Shown: positions 52,288 to 61,307, counted from the stretch's first letter. The stretch is DNA of 64,000 nucleotides from MED-G16 sp964467915 (GCA_964467915.1 CAYXSW010000001.1:62001-126000); one strand, 5' to 3'. Numbers and translations: made by a program. The notes: generated by a model not told the origin, from the sequence alone.

Positions 52288-52736
52288 TGAAATCTTATTT
52301 CATTTTATTCTTTTTTACTACTAATGTTTTTTCTCAAGATCTGACGTATAAACAAATTAAAGAGTGGAATAATTCAGACTATTTTGCAGAGACAATGTTT
52401 GAAAACTATTGGAGTGTTAACCAAAGTGGAAAATTTTTTATTAAGGCCACCCACTCTGAATTAGGAGAAATTTATTATTATAAAGAGGATACACCTCAAC
52501 ATGTAGCTAATACTTTTGAGGTTAGGCTTTTCGATAAGACATTGATGATGGAAATTCGAAAAGAAATTCTAGAGGAATGTGGTTTTCTAAGAAGGTTTAA
52601 GCTTGAAGAAAATGTGTATTCTTTCTATGATTGTAAAGACAAGAAATACTTTGGGGTTATTGGTATTGGTATTATTTCTGATGAAAATGGAAATGACATC
52701 TATTCTATTCTTAATAAAGAATCTTTCATAGATTAG
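52287..52736 (+). CDS. Exported protein of unknown function (149 aa)
   Basis: No family recognised. A short signal peptide (about 1-17, ending VFSQ) is followed by a mature protein of about 130 residues with aromatic and charged residues, and two Cys (in EECGFLRRF and YDCKDKKYFG) that could form a disulfide. A KTxHPS-like repeat or catalytic motif is not seen. The ATG overlaps the surA stop by one base, so it is probably made together with the chaperones. Its 3' end overlaps the LamG protein gene by 11 bases. Confidence 0.7.
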   Translation: MKSYFILFFFTTNVFSQDLTYKQIKEWNNSDYFAETMFENYWSVNQSGKFFIKATHSELGEIYYYKEDTPQHVANTFEVRLFDKTLMMEIRKEILEECGFLRRFKLEENVYSFYDCKDKKYFGVIGIGIISDENGNDIYSILNKESFID

Positions 52737-53949
52737 AGTCTGCTGACGCTATAGAGTATATCCCGTCTTGTATTGCTACACTTGAAAATGTTATAACATC
52801 ACCAGAAGCACTGTCCCCTGTTTCTACTTCAGAGAAAGTACAGAATTCACACGTCTTAAAAAGAAGCTTGTAATTTGACGCTGCACTTATCGATCCGCTG
52901 TGACCTGTGGCCTCACTGATATCTATCTTAATGTCCGCTGTCACTGTCCCCTTTTCATCACAGTTCCACTCTCTTTTAGATCTCTTTGATATTCCAGACA
53001 AACTTGATGAAGTTGTCCCGGTGTCATCGTTGTTATTTCCAAAAACAACAAAGTTCGCTTCTGCTAAGGCAGAACTCACACTCATAGATAATCCATCAGA
53101 AGCTTCGCTGTCAGAGGTTCCAGTGTGTTCCCAAAATCCTTCTACATCAGTTTGATATGAGTTTAACAAATCACCCAAAGGAGCATTTGAGGTAACCCAA
53201 TCACTGTCATTCATATTAACCATTGTCCCTGAGTTAGAATTTGAGCTATTATCAGTAACGGTAGTACCTGATCCATTTGTCATTTTATAGTAAGCTACAA
53301 GACCATTTTCATTTCCGGAAAGCTCTTTAAACATATTTGACTTTATCTCTGAGGGTGTTCTTTTATCATTCCAAATTCTAACCTCATCTAACTCTCCATT
53401 GATTGTTCTTACCGATTTACCAATAATATTCCAATATAGTATAGCTCCATTTGCCAAAGGGCCTCTACTAAAAGTAGTTCCTAAATTTTCGCCATTAATA
53501 TATACTGTAACAAGATTATTCTCATAAGTCCATGCTACATGCTCCCATTTTCCTATATCAAGATTTGCTTTCGTGTCGTTTATATAATAGTCTTTGACAC
53601 CATATTTTGTTATTCCAACTTTATAAATATTATTCCACTGGCCAAGTCTTAGTGCCCAAGTACCGCTATTATTAGAATTTTGACTGTTAGTTAAGTTTAT
53701 TGCTGACTGATTGCCGGCTTTTTTGTACCATACTTCAAATGACCAAGCAGTTGATATTGTCCCACCATTTGTAACTAAATGGTCGTTTGACCCATCAAAG
53801 TTTAACGAATAATTTGTAGATGCGTTTTCTTTTTTATTATGAAATCCGTGCAGTGAAGGTAAGGTTTGTGATTGTGAGTTTGTATAGAGAAAAACTAAAA
53901 TTAACAATCTAATGAACACCCCTAAACTGCTTAAGAAATCTTTTATCAT
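52726..53949 (-). CDS. Exported LamG/concanavalin-like protein
   Basis: A 407-aa secreted protein. Signal peptide about 1-28 (ending NSQSQ). A LamG-like jelly-roll domain spans about 45-210: YSLNFDGSNDHLV at its start, then WEHVAWTYENNLVTVYINGE and GELDEVRIWNDKRT, followed by the usual LVAYYKMTNGSGTTVTDNS. The rest (about 250-407) is Ser/Thr/Asp rich and resembles the start of the repeat region that precedes a type IX sorting domain in related proteins, but it stops without such a domain. The start overlaps pheS by 41 bases; a GTG at 53919 would reduce this to 11 and still leave a signal peptide. Binding target unknown. Confidence 0.82.
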   Translation of the reverse strand: MIKDFLSSLGVFIRLLILVFLYTNSQSQTLPSLHGFHNKKENASTNYSLNFDGSNDHLVTNGGTISTAWSFEVWYKKAGNQSAINLTNSQNSNNSGTWALRLGQWNNIYKVGITKYGVKDYYINDTKANLDIGKWEHVAWTYENNLVTVYINGENLGTTFSRGPLANGAILYWNIIGKSVRTINGELDEVRIWNDKRTPSEIKSNMFKELSGNENGLVAYYKMTNGSGTTVTDNSSNSNSGTMVNMNDSDWVTSNAPLGDLLNSYQTDVEGFWEHTGTSDSEASDGLSMSVSSALAEANFVVFGNNNDDTGTTSSSLSGISKRSKREWNCDEKGTVTADIKIDISEATGHSGSISAASNYKLLFKTCEFCTFSEVETGDSASGDVITFSSVAIQDGIYSIASADSNL

Positions 53950-54892
53950 TTTCAGAAAATAATCTTAAATCATCAATTCCATATTTCAACATAGCTATTC
54001 TCTCAATTCCCATGCCAAAAGCAAATCCAGAATATTCTTTAGGGTCAATCCCACAATTCTTTAGCACATTAGGGTCAACAAGTCCTGAACCTAAAATTTC
54101 TAACCAGCCATCTTTCCATGATATATCCATCTCAGCGCTAGGCTCAGTGAAAGGAAAATAGGAAGGTCTAAAACGGACCTTAGTTTCTTCACCAAACATT
54201 TCCTTAGCAAAGTAATATAAGGTGTCTTTAAGGTCCCTGAAACTTACATTTTTATCTACGTATAACCCTTCAACTTGGTGAAAGAAGCAATGTGATTTAG
54301 CAGATACTGTTTCATTTCTATAAACTCTTCCTGGAATAATTACTCTCATTGGTGGTTTCTCTTTTTCCATTAGTCGAATCTGAACATTTGAGGTGTGAGT
54401 TCTAAGCACAACATCAGGATTTTTAGATATAAAGAATGTGTCTTGCATCTCTCTTGCTGGATGATTTTCTGGAAAGTTAAGAGCTGTAAAATTATACCAG
54501 TCTTCTTCTATCTCTGGACCATCTTCTATGCTAAAACCAATATCTCTAAATATTTTAGTTATTTTATTTCTAATTATTCTTATCGGATGGAGAGAACCTA
54601 CTGTGTCATCCTCTGCTGGTAAGGTATAGTCTATTGAATTATTTTTTGAATTTTCTTTCTTTGACGAATTAGCAAATGAAGAAAGCGTCTCTTTTGCTGC
54701 AGTCTTTAATTTATTGAGTGTTTGGCCATATTTCTTTTTATCTTCTACAGGGAGTTTTTTGAACTCTTCAAACAAGTCATTTATAATACTTTTTTTACTT
54801 ATATATTTTACCCTAAAAGCTTCTATATCTTCATCAGATATTCCAGAAAACCCATTTATATCAGCCTTAATTTTTTCTATTTTTTCTAACAT
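53909..54892 (-). CDS. pheS: Phenylalanyl-tRNA synthetase alpha subunit
   Basis: A 327-aa class II synthetase subunit that charges tRNA-Phe. The start is ATG 54892 (MLEKIEKIKADI); an ATG 27 bases upstream would fall in the promoter. The N-terminal coiled-coil (about 1-85) binds tRNA. The catalytic core shows FPENHPAREMQDTF, RTHTSNVQIR, PGRVYRNE, FHQVEGLYVD, RFRPSYFPFTEPSAE and GFAFGMGIERIAM. The beta subunit gene (pheT) is not in the window. Confidence 0.96.
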   Translation of the reverse strand: MLEKIEKIKADINGFSGISDEDIEAFRVKYISKKSIINDLFEEFKKLPVEDKKKYGQTLNKLKTAAKETLSSFANSSKKENSKNNSIDYTLPAEDDTVGSLHPIRIIRNKITKIFRDIGFSIEDGPEIEEDWYNFTALNFPENHPAREMQDTFFISKNPDVVLRTHTSNVQIRLMEKEKPPMRVIIPGRVYRNETVSAKSHCFFHQVEGLYVDKNVSFRDLKDTLYYFAKEMFGEETKVRFRPSYFPFTEPSAEMDISWKDGWLEILGSGLVDPNVLKNCGIDPKEYSGFAFGMGIERIAMLKYGIDDLRLFSENDKRFLKQFRGVH

Positions 54893-54898
54893 GAATAT

Positions 54899-54929
54899 CA
54901 AATATACATGACTAAACACTCTATTTCAA
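54899..54929 (-). promoter_or_regulatory. pheS promoter, Bacteroidota-type
   Basis: On the minus strand TTG (54929-54927) and TATATTTG (54906-54899) are separated by 20 bases, the spacing of the Flavobacterium consensus TTG-N17-23-TAnnTTTG. The -7 element ends six bases before the ATG at 54892, which fixes the shorter PheS start. Confidence 0.5.
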
Positions 54930-54952
54930 GGAAAAAGACATATTACAACTTG

Positions 54953-55723
54953 TTATGCTTTTATAATAAAATATGGATTAAGTAAATTCTCTTTGTTGTA
55001 AGAGAGTTCTCTGCCTGTCTCTAAATTTATAACACTAATATCTAAAGCGTTTAGTATAGAGTGTGCTGCGGCGGTATCCCACTCCATTGTCGGACCAAAC
55101 CTTGGGTAAATATCAGCCTTATTATCTGCTATATATAAAAACTTTAAGGAACTCCCGCAAGAGATAAGTTCAGGTTTTGTCAGTTTATTTACATAATCAG
55201 AAGTTTCTTCACTCATATGAGACCTTGAAACCACAACCCTTAGCCCCTCTTCGTTTTCATTCACAGGCACCCTTCTTTTTAACTCAAGTTGATTTCCCCC
55301 CTCTTTTTTAAAGACTTTTTTTTTATGATCATTCCAATAAAGTATCTTTTTTACAGGGCAATAAACTACTCCTAGGTGTGGTTTGTTGTTTTTGATTAGA
55401 GCAATATTAACAGTAAACTCCCCGTTTTTTTTTATGAATTCTTTAGTCCCGTCTAAGGGATCAATAAGCCAATACTCCTCCCAGTTTTTTCGTTCATGAT
55501 ACTCTATACTTTTACTTTCTTCACTTATAATATTAATATTGGTATCTCTTAGAAAATCAATTATTGTGTTATGAGATTTTTTGTCAGCTACAGTTAGGGG
55601 CGAATCGTCTGCTTTTTTTTCGTAGTTTATTGACTCAGTAGTATTATATACCTCCATTATTTTCTCTCCAGCATTTACAGCAGCACTTAATGCTAATTCT
55701 AACTCTTCTGAATATCTTGACAT
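54953..55723 (-). CDS. cysQ: 3'(2'),5'-bisphosphate nucleotidase CysQ
   Basis: A 256-aa inositol monophosphatase-fold enzyme that clears PAP, the by-product of PAPS use. Metal-binding motifs: NIISEESKSI, the DPLDGTKEF core and EWDTAAAHSIL. It shares one base with cysC upstream, so the two are coupled. Together they point to use of PAPS, either for sulfate assimilation or for sulfation of surface polymers. Confidence 0.93.
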   Translation of the reverse strand: MSRYSEELELALSAAVNAGEKIMEVYNTTESINYEKKADDSPLTVADKKSHNTIIDFLRDTNINIISEESKSIEYHERKNWEEYWLIDPLDGTKEFIKKNGEFTVNIALIKNNKPHLGVVYCPVKKILYWNDHKKKVFKKEGGNQLELKRRVPVNENEEGLRVVVSRSHMSEETSDYVNKLTKPELISCGSSLKFLYIADNKADIYPRFGPTMEWDTAAAHSILNALDISVINLETGRELSYNKENLLNPYFIIKA

Positions 55724-56319
55724 TATTTAATTTTGCTTTTTATAGCAGTATAAACTTTTTCAACTGATTGGTTGATAGTCTCTTTTTCTGTATCAACAAT
55801 TAAACTGGGCGATTTAGGGATTTCATAAGGTGAATCAATCCCGGTAAAATTTTTAATTTCACCCATTCTTGCTTTCTTATATAATCCTTTAACATCTCTT
55901 TCTTCACATTTTTCTACAGAACATTCAACGTGGACAAGAAAATAATTGTCTTTTTTGACCAAACTTTTAGCGAGCTCCCTCTCTTCATCAAAAGGAGAGA
56001 TAAATGCTGTTATAACAATTAACCCAGCATCTAACATTAACCTTGAAACCTCTGATATTCTCCTGATATTTTCTTTTCTGCCATCATCTGAAAATCCCAA
56101 GTCTTTATTCAGCCCAATTCTTATGTTGTCCCCATCAAGTAGGTAGGAAAGAAACCCGTTTTCGTAAAGTTTTTTTTCAAGACCATTTGCAATTGTTGAT
56201 TTTCCTGATCCAGAAAGACCTGAAAGCCAAATTAATATGGGTTTTTGATTGATGAGTTTTCGTCTCAGTTTGGCGTCAACAAAATGTTTATGAGGAAATA
56301 AATTTTTTGATGTATCCAT
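55723..56319 (-). CDS. cysC: Adenylylsulfate kinase CysC
   Basis: A 198-aa P-loop kinase making PAPS from APS. Walker A GLSGSGKS (34-41), then LLDGDNIRIGLNKDLGFS and DDGRKENIRRISEVS, the APS-binding residues, and the FTGIDSPYEIP block. No cysD/cysN (APS-forming ATP sulfurylase) genes lie next to it in the window. It is divergent from ccmB, 30 bases apart. Confidence 0.95.
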   Translation of the reverse strand: MDTSKNLFPHKHFVDAKLRRKLINQKPILIWLSGLSGSGKSTIANGLEKKLYENGFLSYLLDGDNIRIGLNKDLGFSDDGRKENIRRISEVSRLMLDAGLIVITAFISPFDEERELAKSLVKKDNYFLVHVECSVEKCEERDVKGLYKKARMGEIKNFTGIDSPYEIPKSPSLIVDTEKETINQSVEKVYTAIKSKIK

Positions 56320-56334
56320 TTGGTGTTATAATGT

Positions 56335-56342
56335 TAATTTTG
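56335..56342 (+). promoter_or_regulatory. Candidate -7 promoter element for the ccm operon
   Basis: TAATTTTG (TAnnTTTG) ends seven bases before the ccmB ATG in the 30-base gap from cysC. No well-spaced -33 element is seen, so this is tentative. Confidence 0.35.
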
Positions 56343-56349
56343 CTCAGCA

Positions 56350-57012
56350 ATGATAAATAAAATATTATATATTTTATACAAAGATTTTAAAATTGAGATG
56401 AGTCAAAGTCATCTTCTTTTTTCTGTGACTTTATATGTTGTGTCTTCTATATATATAGTATATATATCTTTTCAGCCAGTAGGAATTTTAAATTCAGAGC
56501 ACTGGGTATCAATTTTTTGGATAATTGTTCTTTTTAGCTCTATATCTTCAGTCTCAAAAAGCTTTTTTCAAGAATCCGAAAACAGAAATTATTATTACTA
56601 TTATGTACTGAGTCCAGACGAACTTATATTTTCTAAGCTAATTTATAATTTCATTTTTATTTTATTTGTATCCTTTCTTACCTTTGGTTTATTCACATTT
56701 TTGCTTGGCAATTATATTATATCATTACCGTTCTTTTTTTGCCTCTTATTTATTGGAGCTCTTAGTATATCTAACTGTTTAACTCTAATTGCAGCTATAG
56801 CTCATCAGGTAAAAAATAATTCTGCTCTTATAAGTATCTTGAGCTTTCCTGTTATTATACCTATATTTTTGCTGTTAATTAAGTTAAGCAAAATTTCCTC
56901 CTCAGAATTCTCTTGGATTCTTGTTCAAAATGACATCTATCTTTTAATTTTGCTTAATATAATATTAGTATCTCTCACTAAAGTTCTGTTTGGCTTTTTA
57001 TGGAGAAATTAA
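56350..57012 (+). CDS. ccmB: Heme exporter permease CcmB
   Basis: A 220-aa membrane protein with six helices, the permease of the CcmAB ABC module that drives release of holo-CcmE in cytochrome c maturation. The opening KILYILYKDFKIEM and the central SVSKSFFQESENRNYYYYY segment fit the Bacteroidota CcmB pattern. The ATPase gene ccmA is not beside it and must be elsewhere. First gene of the ccmB-C-D-E-F run; it overlaps ccmC. Confidence 0.92.
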   Translation: MINKILYILYKDFKIEMSQSHLLFSVTLYVVSSIYIVYISFQPVGILNSEHWVSIFWIIVLFSSISSVSKSFFQESENRNYYYYYVLSPDELIFSKLIYNFIFILFVSFLTFGLFTFLLGNYIISLPFFFCLLFIGALSISNCLTLIAAIAHQVKNNSALISILSFPVIIPIFLLLIKLSKISSSEFSWILVQNDIYLLILLNIILVSLTKVLFGFLWRN

Positions 57013-57662
57013 ATATGAGAATAGTAAAGACACTTTGCATAACACTTTTGCTTTATACTGCTATGGCGGGGATACTTTTTGATGTCCCTCTATTACCAAT
57101 TCTTAATGAGACAATTAGAGTGCTTTATTTTCATGTCCCAATGTGGTTTACAATGATTTTTCTACTTTTTCTTTCATCTATAAACGCATATAGGTTTATT
57201 AATACAGGAGATTTATCTTATGATTTAAAATCGTATAATTATTCTAAGGTTGGTGTTTTTTTTGGTGTTTTAGGTATTATTTCAGGAATGATTTGGGCTA
57301 AATATACTTGGGGTACTTACTGGACAAATGACCCTAAACTAAATGGGTCTGCGATTGGTTTGCTTATATATTTTAGTTATTTTGTATTAAGAAACTCAAT
57401 AGAAGATGAATCAAAGAAAGGTAAAATATCTTCGGTTTATAACGTTCTGTCCTTTTCGATGCTTATCCCCTTAATTTTTATTCTGCCAAGGTTGACTGAT
57501 TCGTTGCACCCTGGAAATGGCGGTAACCCAGGATTTAATGTATATGATCTAAACTCCCAGCTTAGAATAGTGTTTTATCCAGCCGTTATTGGATTTATTT
57601 TGCTTGGTATTTGGATTGCTGATTTAAGACTTAGAGTTTTAAAATTAAAGAACAAGTTATGA
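57000..57662 (+). CDS. ccmC: Heme-handling protein CcmC
   Basis: A 220-aa six-helix membrane protein of the heme-handling family, which loads heme onto CcmE. The periplasmic tryptophan-rich motif reads WAKYTWGTYWTNDPKLNGSA, and conserved His lie in VLYFHVPMWF and DSLHPGNGG. Start at ATG 57000 overlaps ccmB by 13 bases; a second ATG at 57015, just after the ccmB stop, is also possible. It overlaps the ccmD-like gene by four bases (ATGA). Confidence 0.95.
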   Translation: MEKLNMRIVKTLCITLLLYTAMAGILFDVPLLPILNETIRVLYFHVPMWFTMIFLLFLSSINAYRFINTGDLSYDLKSYNYSKVGVFFGVLGIISGMIWAKYTWGTYWTNDPKLNGSAIGLLIYFSYFVLRNSIEDESKKGKISSVYNVLSFSMLIPLIFILPRLTDSLHPGNGGNPGFNVYDLNSQLRIVFYPAVIGFILLGIWIADLRLRVLKLKNKL

Positions 57663-57838
57663 TTAATTATATATTTAGTTTGATTTTATTTTTACAAGAC
57701 GTTACAATGGCTGATATCCTTAGGAGCGAAGGTAAAATTTATGTCGTTGTGTTAATTTTTTTAATTATTATTTCAGGTCTATTTTTATATTTATTTAGAT
57801 TAGAAAGAAAGATAGACTCTATGGAGAAAGAAAAATGA
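57659..57838 (+). CDS. ccmD: CcmD-family small membrane protein
   Basis: A 59-aa frame from the ATG at 57659, overlapping the ccmC stop by four bases, to TGA at 57836-57838, overlapping the ccmE start by four. It has MADILRSEGKIYVVV at the start of one transmembrane helix (about 28-46), then FRLERKIDSMEKEK, which is the Bacteroidota CcmD pattern (MADxxRSxGKIYVVV, later LxRKIxxLEKE). CcmD helps release holo-CcmE from the CcmABC complex. It is too short for most gene callers. Confidence 0.88.
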   Translation: MINYIFSLILFLQDVTMADILRSEGKIYVVVLIFLIIISGLFLYLFRLERKIDSMEKEK

Positions 57839-58239
57839 AAAACTCAAACGTGATCTTTATTGTGTTCATTAGCGTAGCCATTATCATTATTATTTCAACT
57901 TTTGGTGACGCAAGCACATACGTAACTTTTAATAAGGCAAAGGATATGTATGAGTCAGGAAGTATGACTAAGTTTCACGTTGTTGGGAAATTAAATAAAG
58001 ATAAAAACAACCAAATATCAGGTGTATCGACAAGTGAAGATATGCTTACATTCTCATTTGAGATGATTGATGAAGAAGGGAAAAAAGAAAATGTATTCTA
58101 TGGAGAACCGATGCCATCAGACTTTTTACTTTCAGAACAGATAGTCGTAATTGGTGGTTACGAAAATAATAATTTTGTCGCAAATGAGATATTATTAAAG
58201 TGTCCGTCTAAATATACTGAGGAGGATATAAAAATATAA
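57835..58239 (+). CDS. ccmE: Heme chaperone CcmE, CxxxY type
   Basis: A 134-aa periplasmic heme chaperone with one N-terminal membrane anchor (about 7-22) and an OB-fold domain (FHVVGKLNKD and later VVIGGYENNNFVA). The heme-binding site reads CPSKY (Cys123, Tyr127) where the classical form has HxxxY. The Cys form occurs in archaea, Desulfovibrio and Bacteroidota. Overlaps ccmD by four bases; ccmF starts four bases after its stop. Confidence 0.92.
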   Translation: MKNSNVIFIVFISVAIIIIISTFGDASTYVTFNKAKDMYESGSMTKFHVVGKLNKDKNNQISGVSTSEDMLTFSFEMIDEEGKKENVFYGEPMPSDFLLSEQIVVIGGYENNNFVANEILLKCPSKYTEEDIKI

Positions 58240-58243
58240 TACC

Positions 58244-60727
58244 ATGTTTACCACAGGCAACATTGGCCACCTATTAGTTTTATCTTCTTTTGTTTTTTCT
58301 TTTGTTTTTCTCATTAGCTATTTAATATCTGAAAAGTCTAGAGATAAATTTTTATGGATAAAATTTGGCAGAGTTAGTTTCTTACTGCACTCCTTTTTCC
58401 TAATTAGCGTGATATTGACTTTATATTATATTATAATATCTGATGACTTCAGATACTATTATGTTTTTCAACATTCCTCATCCCTACTACCAATCTACTA
58501 CAAGATTTCTTCATTTTGGGAAGGTCAGGAAGGTTCTTTTTTGTTATGGATGTTTTGGAATGTAATTATAGGAATATATTTTGTCTTGAAACCAAATTCT
58601 AAATGGAATACTTCTTTTATGATTGTTTTGGGTTTTACCCAATTTCTTCTTTCGTCTATGATATTAGGCGTTGTAATCTATGATTTAAAGATTGGGAGCT
58701 CTCCTTTTATACTTTTGAGAGAGGCAATCTCTGCTCCAATTTTTCAGTTAGATCCAAATTATATACCTGATGACGGCTCAGGTCTTAATCCCCTATTACA
58801 GAATTATTGGATGGTTATTCACCCTCCGACTCTTTTTTTAGGGTTTGCTATTTGCATAGTCCCCTTTTCGTTTGCTGTTTCTTCACTTCGTCTTAGGGAT
58901 TATAAAGCGTGGATAGATCCCGCTAAAAAATGGCTTATTGTTTCTATAATTGTATTAGGAGTAGGTATTATGATGGGTGCCTATTGGGCGTATGAGACTT
59001 TAAATTTTGGTGGTTATTGGAATTGGGATCCTGTAGAAAATGCGGTTTATGTTCCTTGGTTGTTTTTAGTAGCCTCCCTTCATTCTATAATTTTAACTAA
59101 AAAAAACAAACAACACTATAAGATGTCATTGATATTATCTTTGACAAGCTTTATACTTATACTTTACTCCACATTTTTGACTAGAAGCGGCATCCTTGGA
59201 GATAGTTCTGTTCATTCTTTTACGGATTTGGGCTTAAGTGGACAACTTCTTATTTACCTGTTCTCTTTTATGCTTATAAGTGTTTATTTACTTTTAATTA
59301 GATGGAAAGAAATTCCTTACTCTGATCAAGAAGCTAAAGCTTATACGGCGGATTTTTGGTTATTTATAGGGGTGTATACTTTAATATTAATGTCTTTTCA
59401 AGTAATATTTCCTACTTCTATACCGGTATATAATGCTATTGTAGAGGTGTTTGGTGGTTTTTCAAATTTAGCACCTCCAATTGAGAAAGAACTTTTTTAT
59501 TCTAATGCACAAATTTGGTTTGCTTCTTGTCTGGCTATATTTTCATCAGTGGCTCAGGTCTTATGGTGGAGGGGTAAACAAACTAAAGAAAAATTTGCTT
59601 TATTTTCAAAATCTCTTGTTTTTACCATGATAACTTCTAGCCTCATTATATTATTTTATCCGATAACAATACCGTCTTATATGGTACTAATTACCGCCTC
59701 GTTATTTTCTATATTTTCAAATGGTAGTGTATTAATATTCTTCTTAATGAAAAAAGATCTGTTGTCTTCTGGCTCAATAGCTCATATAGGCTTAGCTATT
59801 ATGCTTATAGGAATTTTGTTTTCATCAGGTTACTCTTCTATACAATCAAATAATTATACCGGACTTGTTTGGAATAGTGATTTCCCTGATGAGGTTAACA
59901 ATAACAATATGCTATTATTTTTACATGAAGAAAGGAGAGTTGGCGGGTTTGATGTTAATTATCTTGGGCAAAGAAAAAAAATTAAAGGTAATAGTGAGTA
60001 TGTCAACTCAAATTATTTAGATTATTTGCCATTGTCTAATGTGCATACTTTAAAAAAGGAGATGTCTATAGGCGGAAAGTTTTATAAAGAAAATGATACA
60101 GTAGTGGTTGATAACAATGATATAACTTATTTTGAGCTTAAATTTGAGGACGAGTCTTCATCATTTAATTTATATCCTAAAGTTCAAACCGACCCTAATT
60201 CAGATATGATTGTGTTCTCTCCTGACATACAAAATAACATTCTAGAAGATTTTTATGTTCATGTTAGAACATATCCTGACCCTGAGCAGGAGACTGTCTG
60301 GTCCGGAAGAGATTCAGTCTCAGTTGCTCTAAAAGAAACCTTTTTTCTCAATGACTTTATATCTTCAATAGATAAGGTGATAACTAAAAATGAAAACAAT
60401 GATAGAAATCAATTTATAGCTGAAGCTCACATAAAAATATTGTCGGAAGGCCAGGAATATATAGCTAGACCAGCGTTTTTAATTGATAATAATAAGGTTG
60501 GTTTAATACCAGACATAGTGGAGGATTTAGGTGTCAAGGTATACTTATCATCAATATTACCTAAAGAAGAAAAGTTTACAATTTCATTTGAGACAACTCA
60601 AAAAAATTGGATTATTATAGAAGCCATGAAAAAACCACTTATAAATCTTATGTGGTTAGGGTTTTTTATTATGATTTTTGGGTTATCATTATCATTTTTT
60701 AAAAGAAATATTAAAGTATCATTATGA
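58244..60727 (+). CDS. ccmF: Cytochrome c heme lyase subunit CcmF (CcsA-type)
   Basis: An 827-aa membrane protein with about fifteen helices that attaches heme to apocytochrome c. The heme-handling WWD-type motif is GGYWNWDPVENAVYVPW (about 256-272). Conserved His lie in VIHPPTLFLG and SLHSIILTK. A large periplasmic domain (about 555-790) precedes the last helix, as usual in CcmF. It overlaps purN by four bases. Confidence 0.95.
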   Translation: MFTTGNIGHLLVLSSFVFSFVFLISYLISEKSRDKFLWIKFGRVSFLLHSFFLISVILTLYYIIISDDFRYYYVFQHSSSLLPIYYKISSFWEGQEGSFLLWMFWNVIIGIYFVLKPNSKWNTSFMIVLGFTQFLLSSMILGVVIYDLKIGSSPFILLREAISAPIFQLDPNYIPDDGSGLNPLLQNYWMVIHPPTLFLGFAICIVPFSFAVSSLRLRDYKAWIDPAKKWLIVSIIVLGVGIMMGAYWAYETLNFGGYWNWDPVENAVYVPWLFLVASLHSIILTKKNKQHYKMSLILSLTSFILILYSTFLTRSGILGDSSVHSFTDLGLSGQLLIYLFSFMLISVYLLLIRWKEIPYSDQEAKAYTADFWLFIGVYTLILMSFQVIFPTSIPVYNAIVEVFGGFSNLAPPIEKELFYSNAQIWFASCLAIFSSVAQVLWWRGKQTKEKFALFSKSLVFTMITSSLIILFYPITIPSYMVLITASLFSIFSNGSVLIFFLMKKDLLSSGSIAHIGLAIMLIGILFSSGYSSIQSNNYTGLVWNSDFPDEVNNNNMLLFLHEERRVGGFDVNYLGQRKKIKGNSEYVNSNYLDYLPLSNVHTLKKEMSIGGKFYKENDTVVVDNNDITYFELKFEDESSSFNLYPKVQTDPNSDMIVFSPDIQNNILEDFYVHVRTYPDPEQETVWSGRDSVSVALKETFFLNDFISSIDKVITKNENNDRNQFIAEAHIKILSEGQEYIARPAFLIDNNKVGLIPDIVEDLGVKVYLSSILPKEEKFTISFETTQKNWIIIEAMKKPLINLMWLGFFIMIFGLSLSFFKRNIKVSL

Positions 60728-61293
60728 ATACATTAGCTCTATTTGCTTCAGGGAGTGGATCAAACGTTGAAAATATATATAATTATTTTAAGGGCAGTGA
60801 TAATATTAAAGTGGGGCTTGTTTTAACAGATAATAAAAATGCATATGTTTTAGAGAGAGCAAAAAAATTAAATATTCCTCACATATATTTTAATTATAAA
60901 AAAACTTCTTCGGATAATATTTTAAAGGTCTTGTTTAGTCACAATATTACCTATATAGTTTTGGGTGGATATTTAAGGTTGATTCCAAAAAAAATTATAA
61001 AAAGTTTTAATAATAAAATATTAAATATTCATCCATCTTTGTTGCCCAAATTTGGGGGTAAAGGATATTATGGAGATTTTGTTCATAAGAGCGTATTAAT
61101 GAATAACGAAAAGAAATCAGGTGTAACAATACACTTGGTTAATGAGGAGTATGATAAAGGAAAAATTTTGTTTCAAAAGTCTATCTCTATTTTAGCTGAA
61201 GATTCTATAGAGACTTTAAGCTCAAGGATTCATAAGCTAGAATACAAATTTTTCCCCCAAATAATTGAAAAGTATATATTAAATAAATTATAA
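60724..61293 (+). CDS. purN: Phosphoribosylglycinamide formyltransferase PurN
   Basis: A 189-aa enzyme of purine synthesis that formylates GAR with 10-formyl-THF. The phosphate site GSGSNVENI (about 10-18), the catalytic triad region NIHPSLLPKFGG (Asn, His) and the later Asp in VNEEYDKGKILFQ are all present. It overlaps ccmF by four bases and is followed by purH, another folate-dependent purine step. Confidence 0.95.
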   Translation: MNTLALFASGSGSNVENIYNYFKGSDNIKVGLVLTDNKNAYVLERAKKLNIPHIYFNYKKTSSDNILKVLFSHNITYIVLGGYLRLIPKKIIKSFNNKILNIHPSLLPKFGGKGYYGDFVHKSVLMNNEKKSGVTIHLVNEEYDKGKILFQKSISILAEDSIETLSSRIHKLEYKFFPQIIEKYILNKL

Positions 61294-61296
61294 TAT

Positions 61297-61304
61297 TACT
61301 TTTG
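61297..61304 (+). promoter_or_regulatory. Candidate -7 promoter element for purH
   Basis: TACTTTTG ends three bases before the ATG at 61308, in the 14-base gap after purN. If it acts, the purH mRNA would be leaderless. No -33 element at the usual distance is seen. Confidence 0.3.
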
Positions 61305-61307
61305 TGG

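Noticed and set aside
54893..54919. Longer PheS start
   Set aside because: The region holds the -7 promoter element, and the family N-terminus matches the ATG at 54892.
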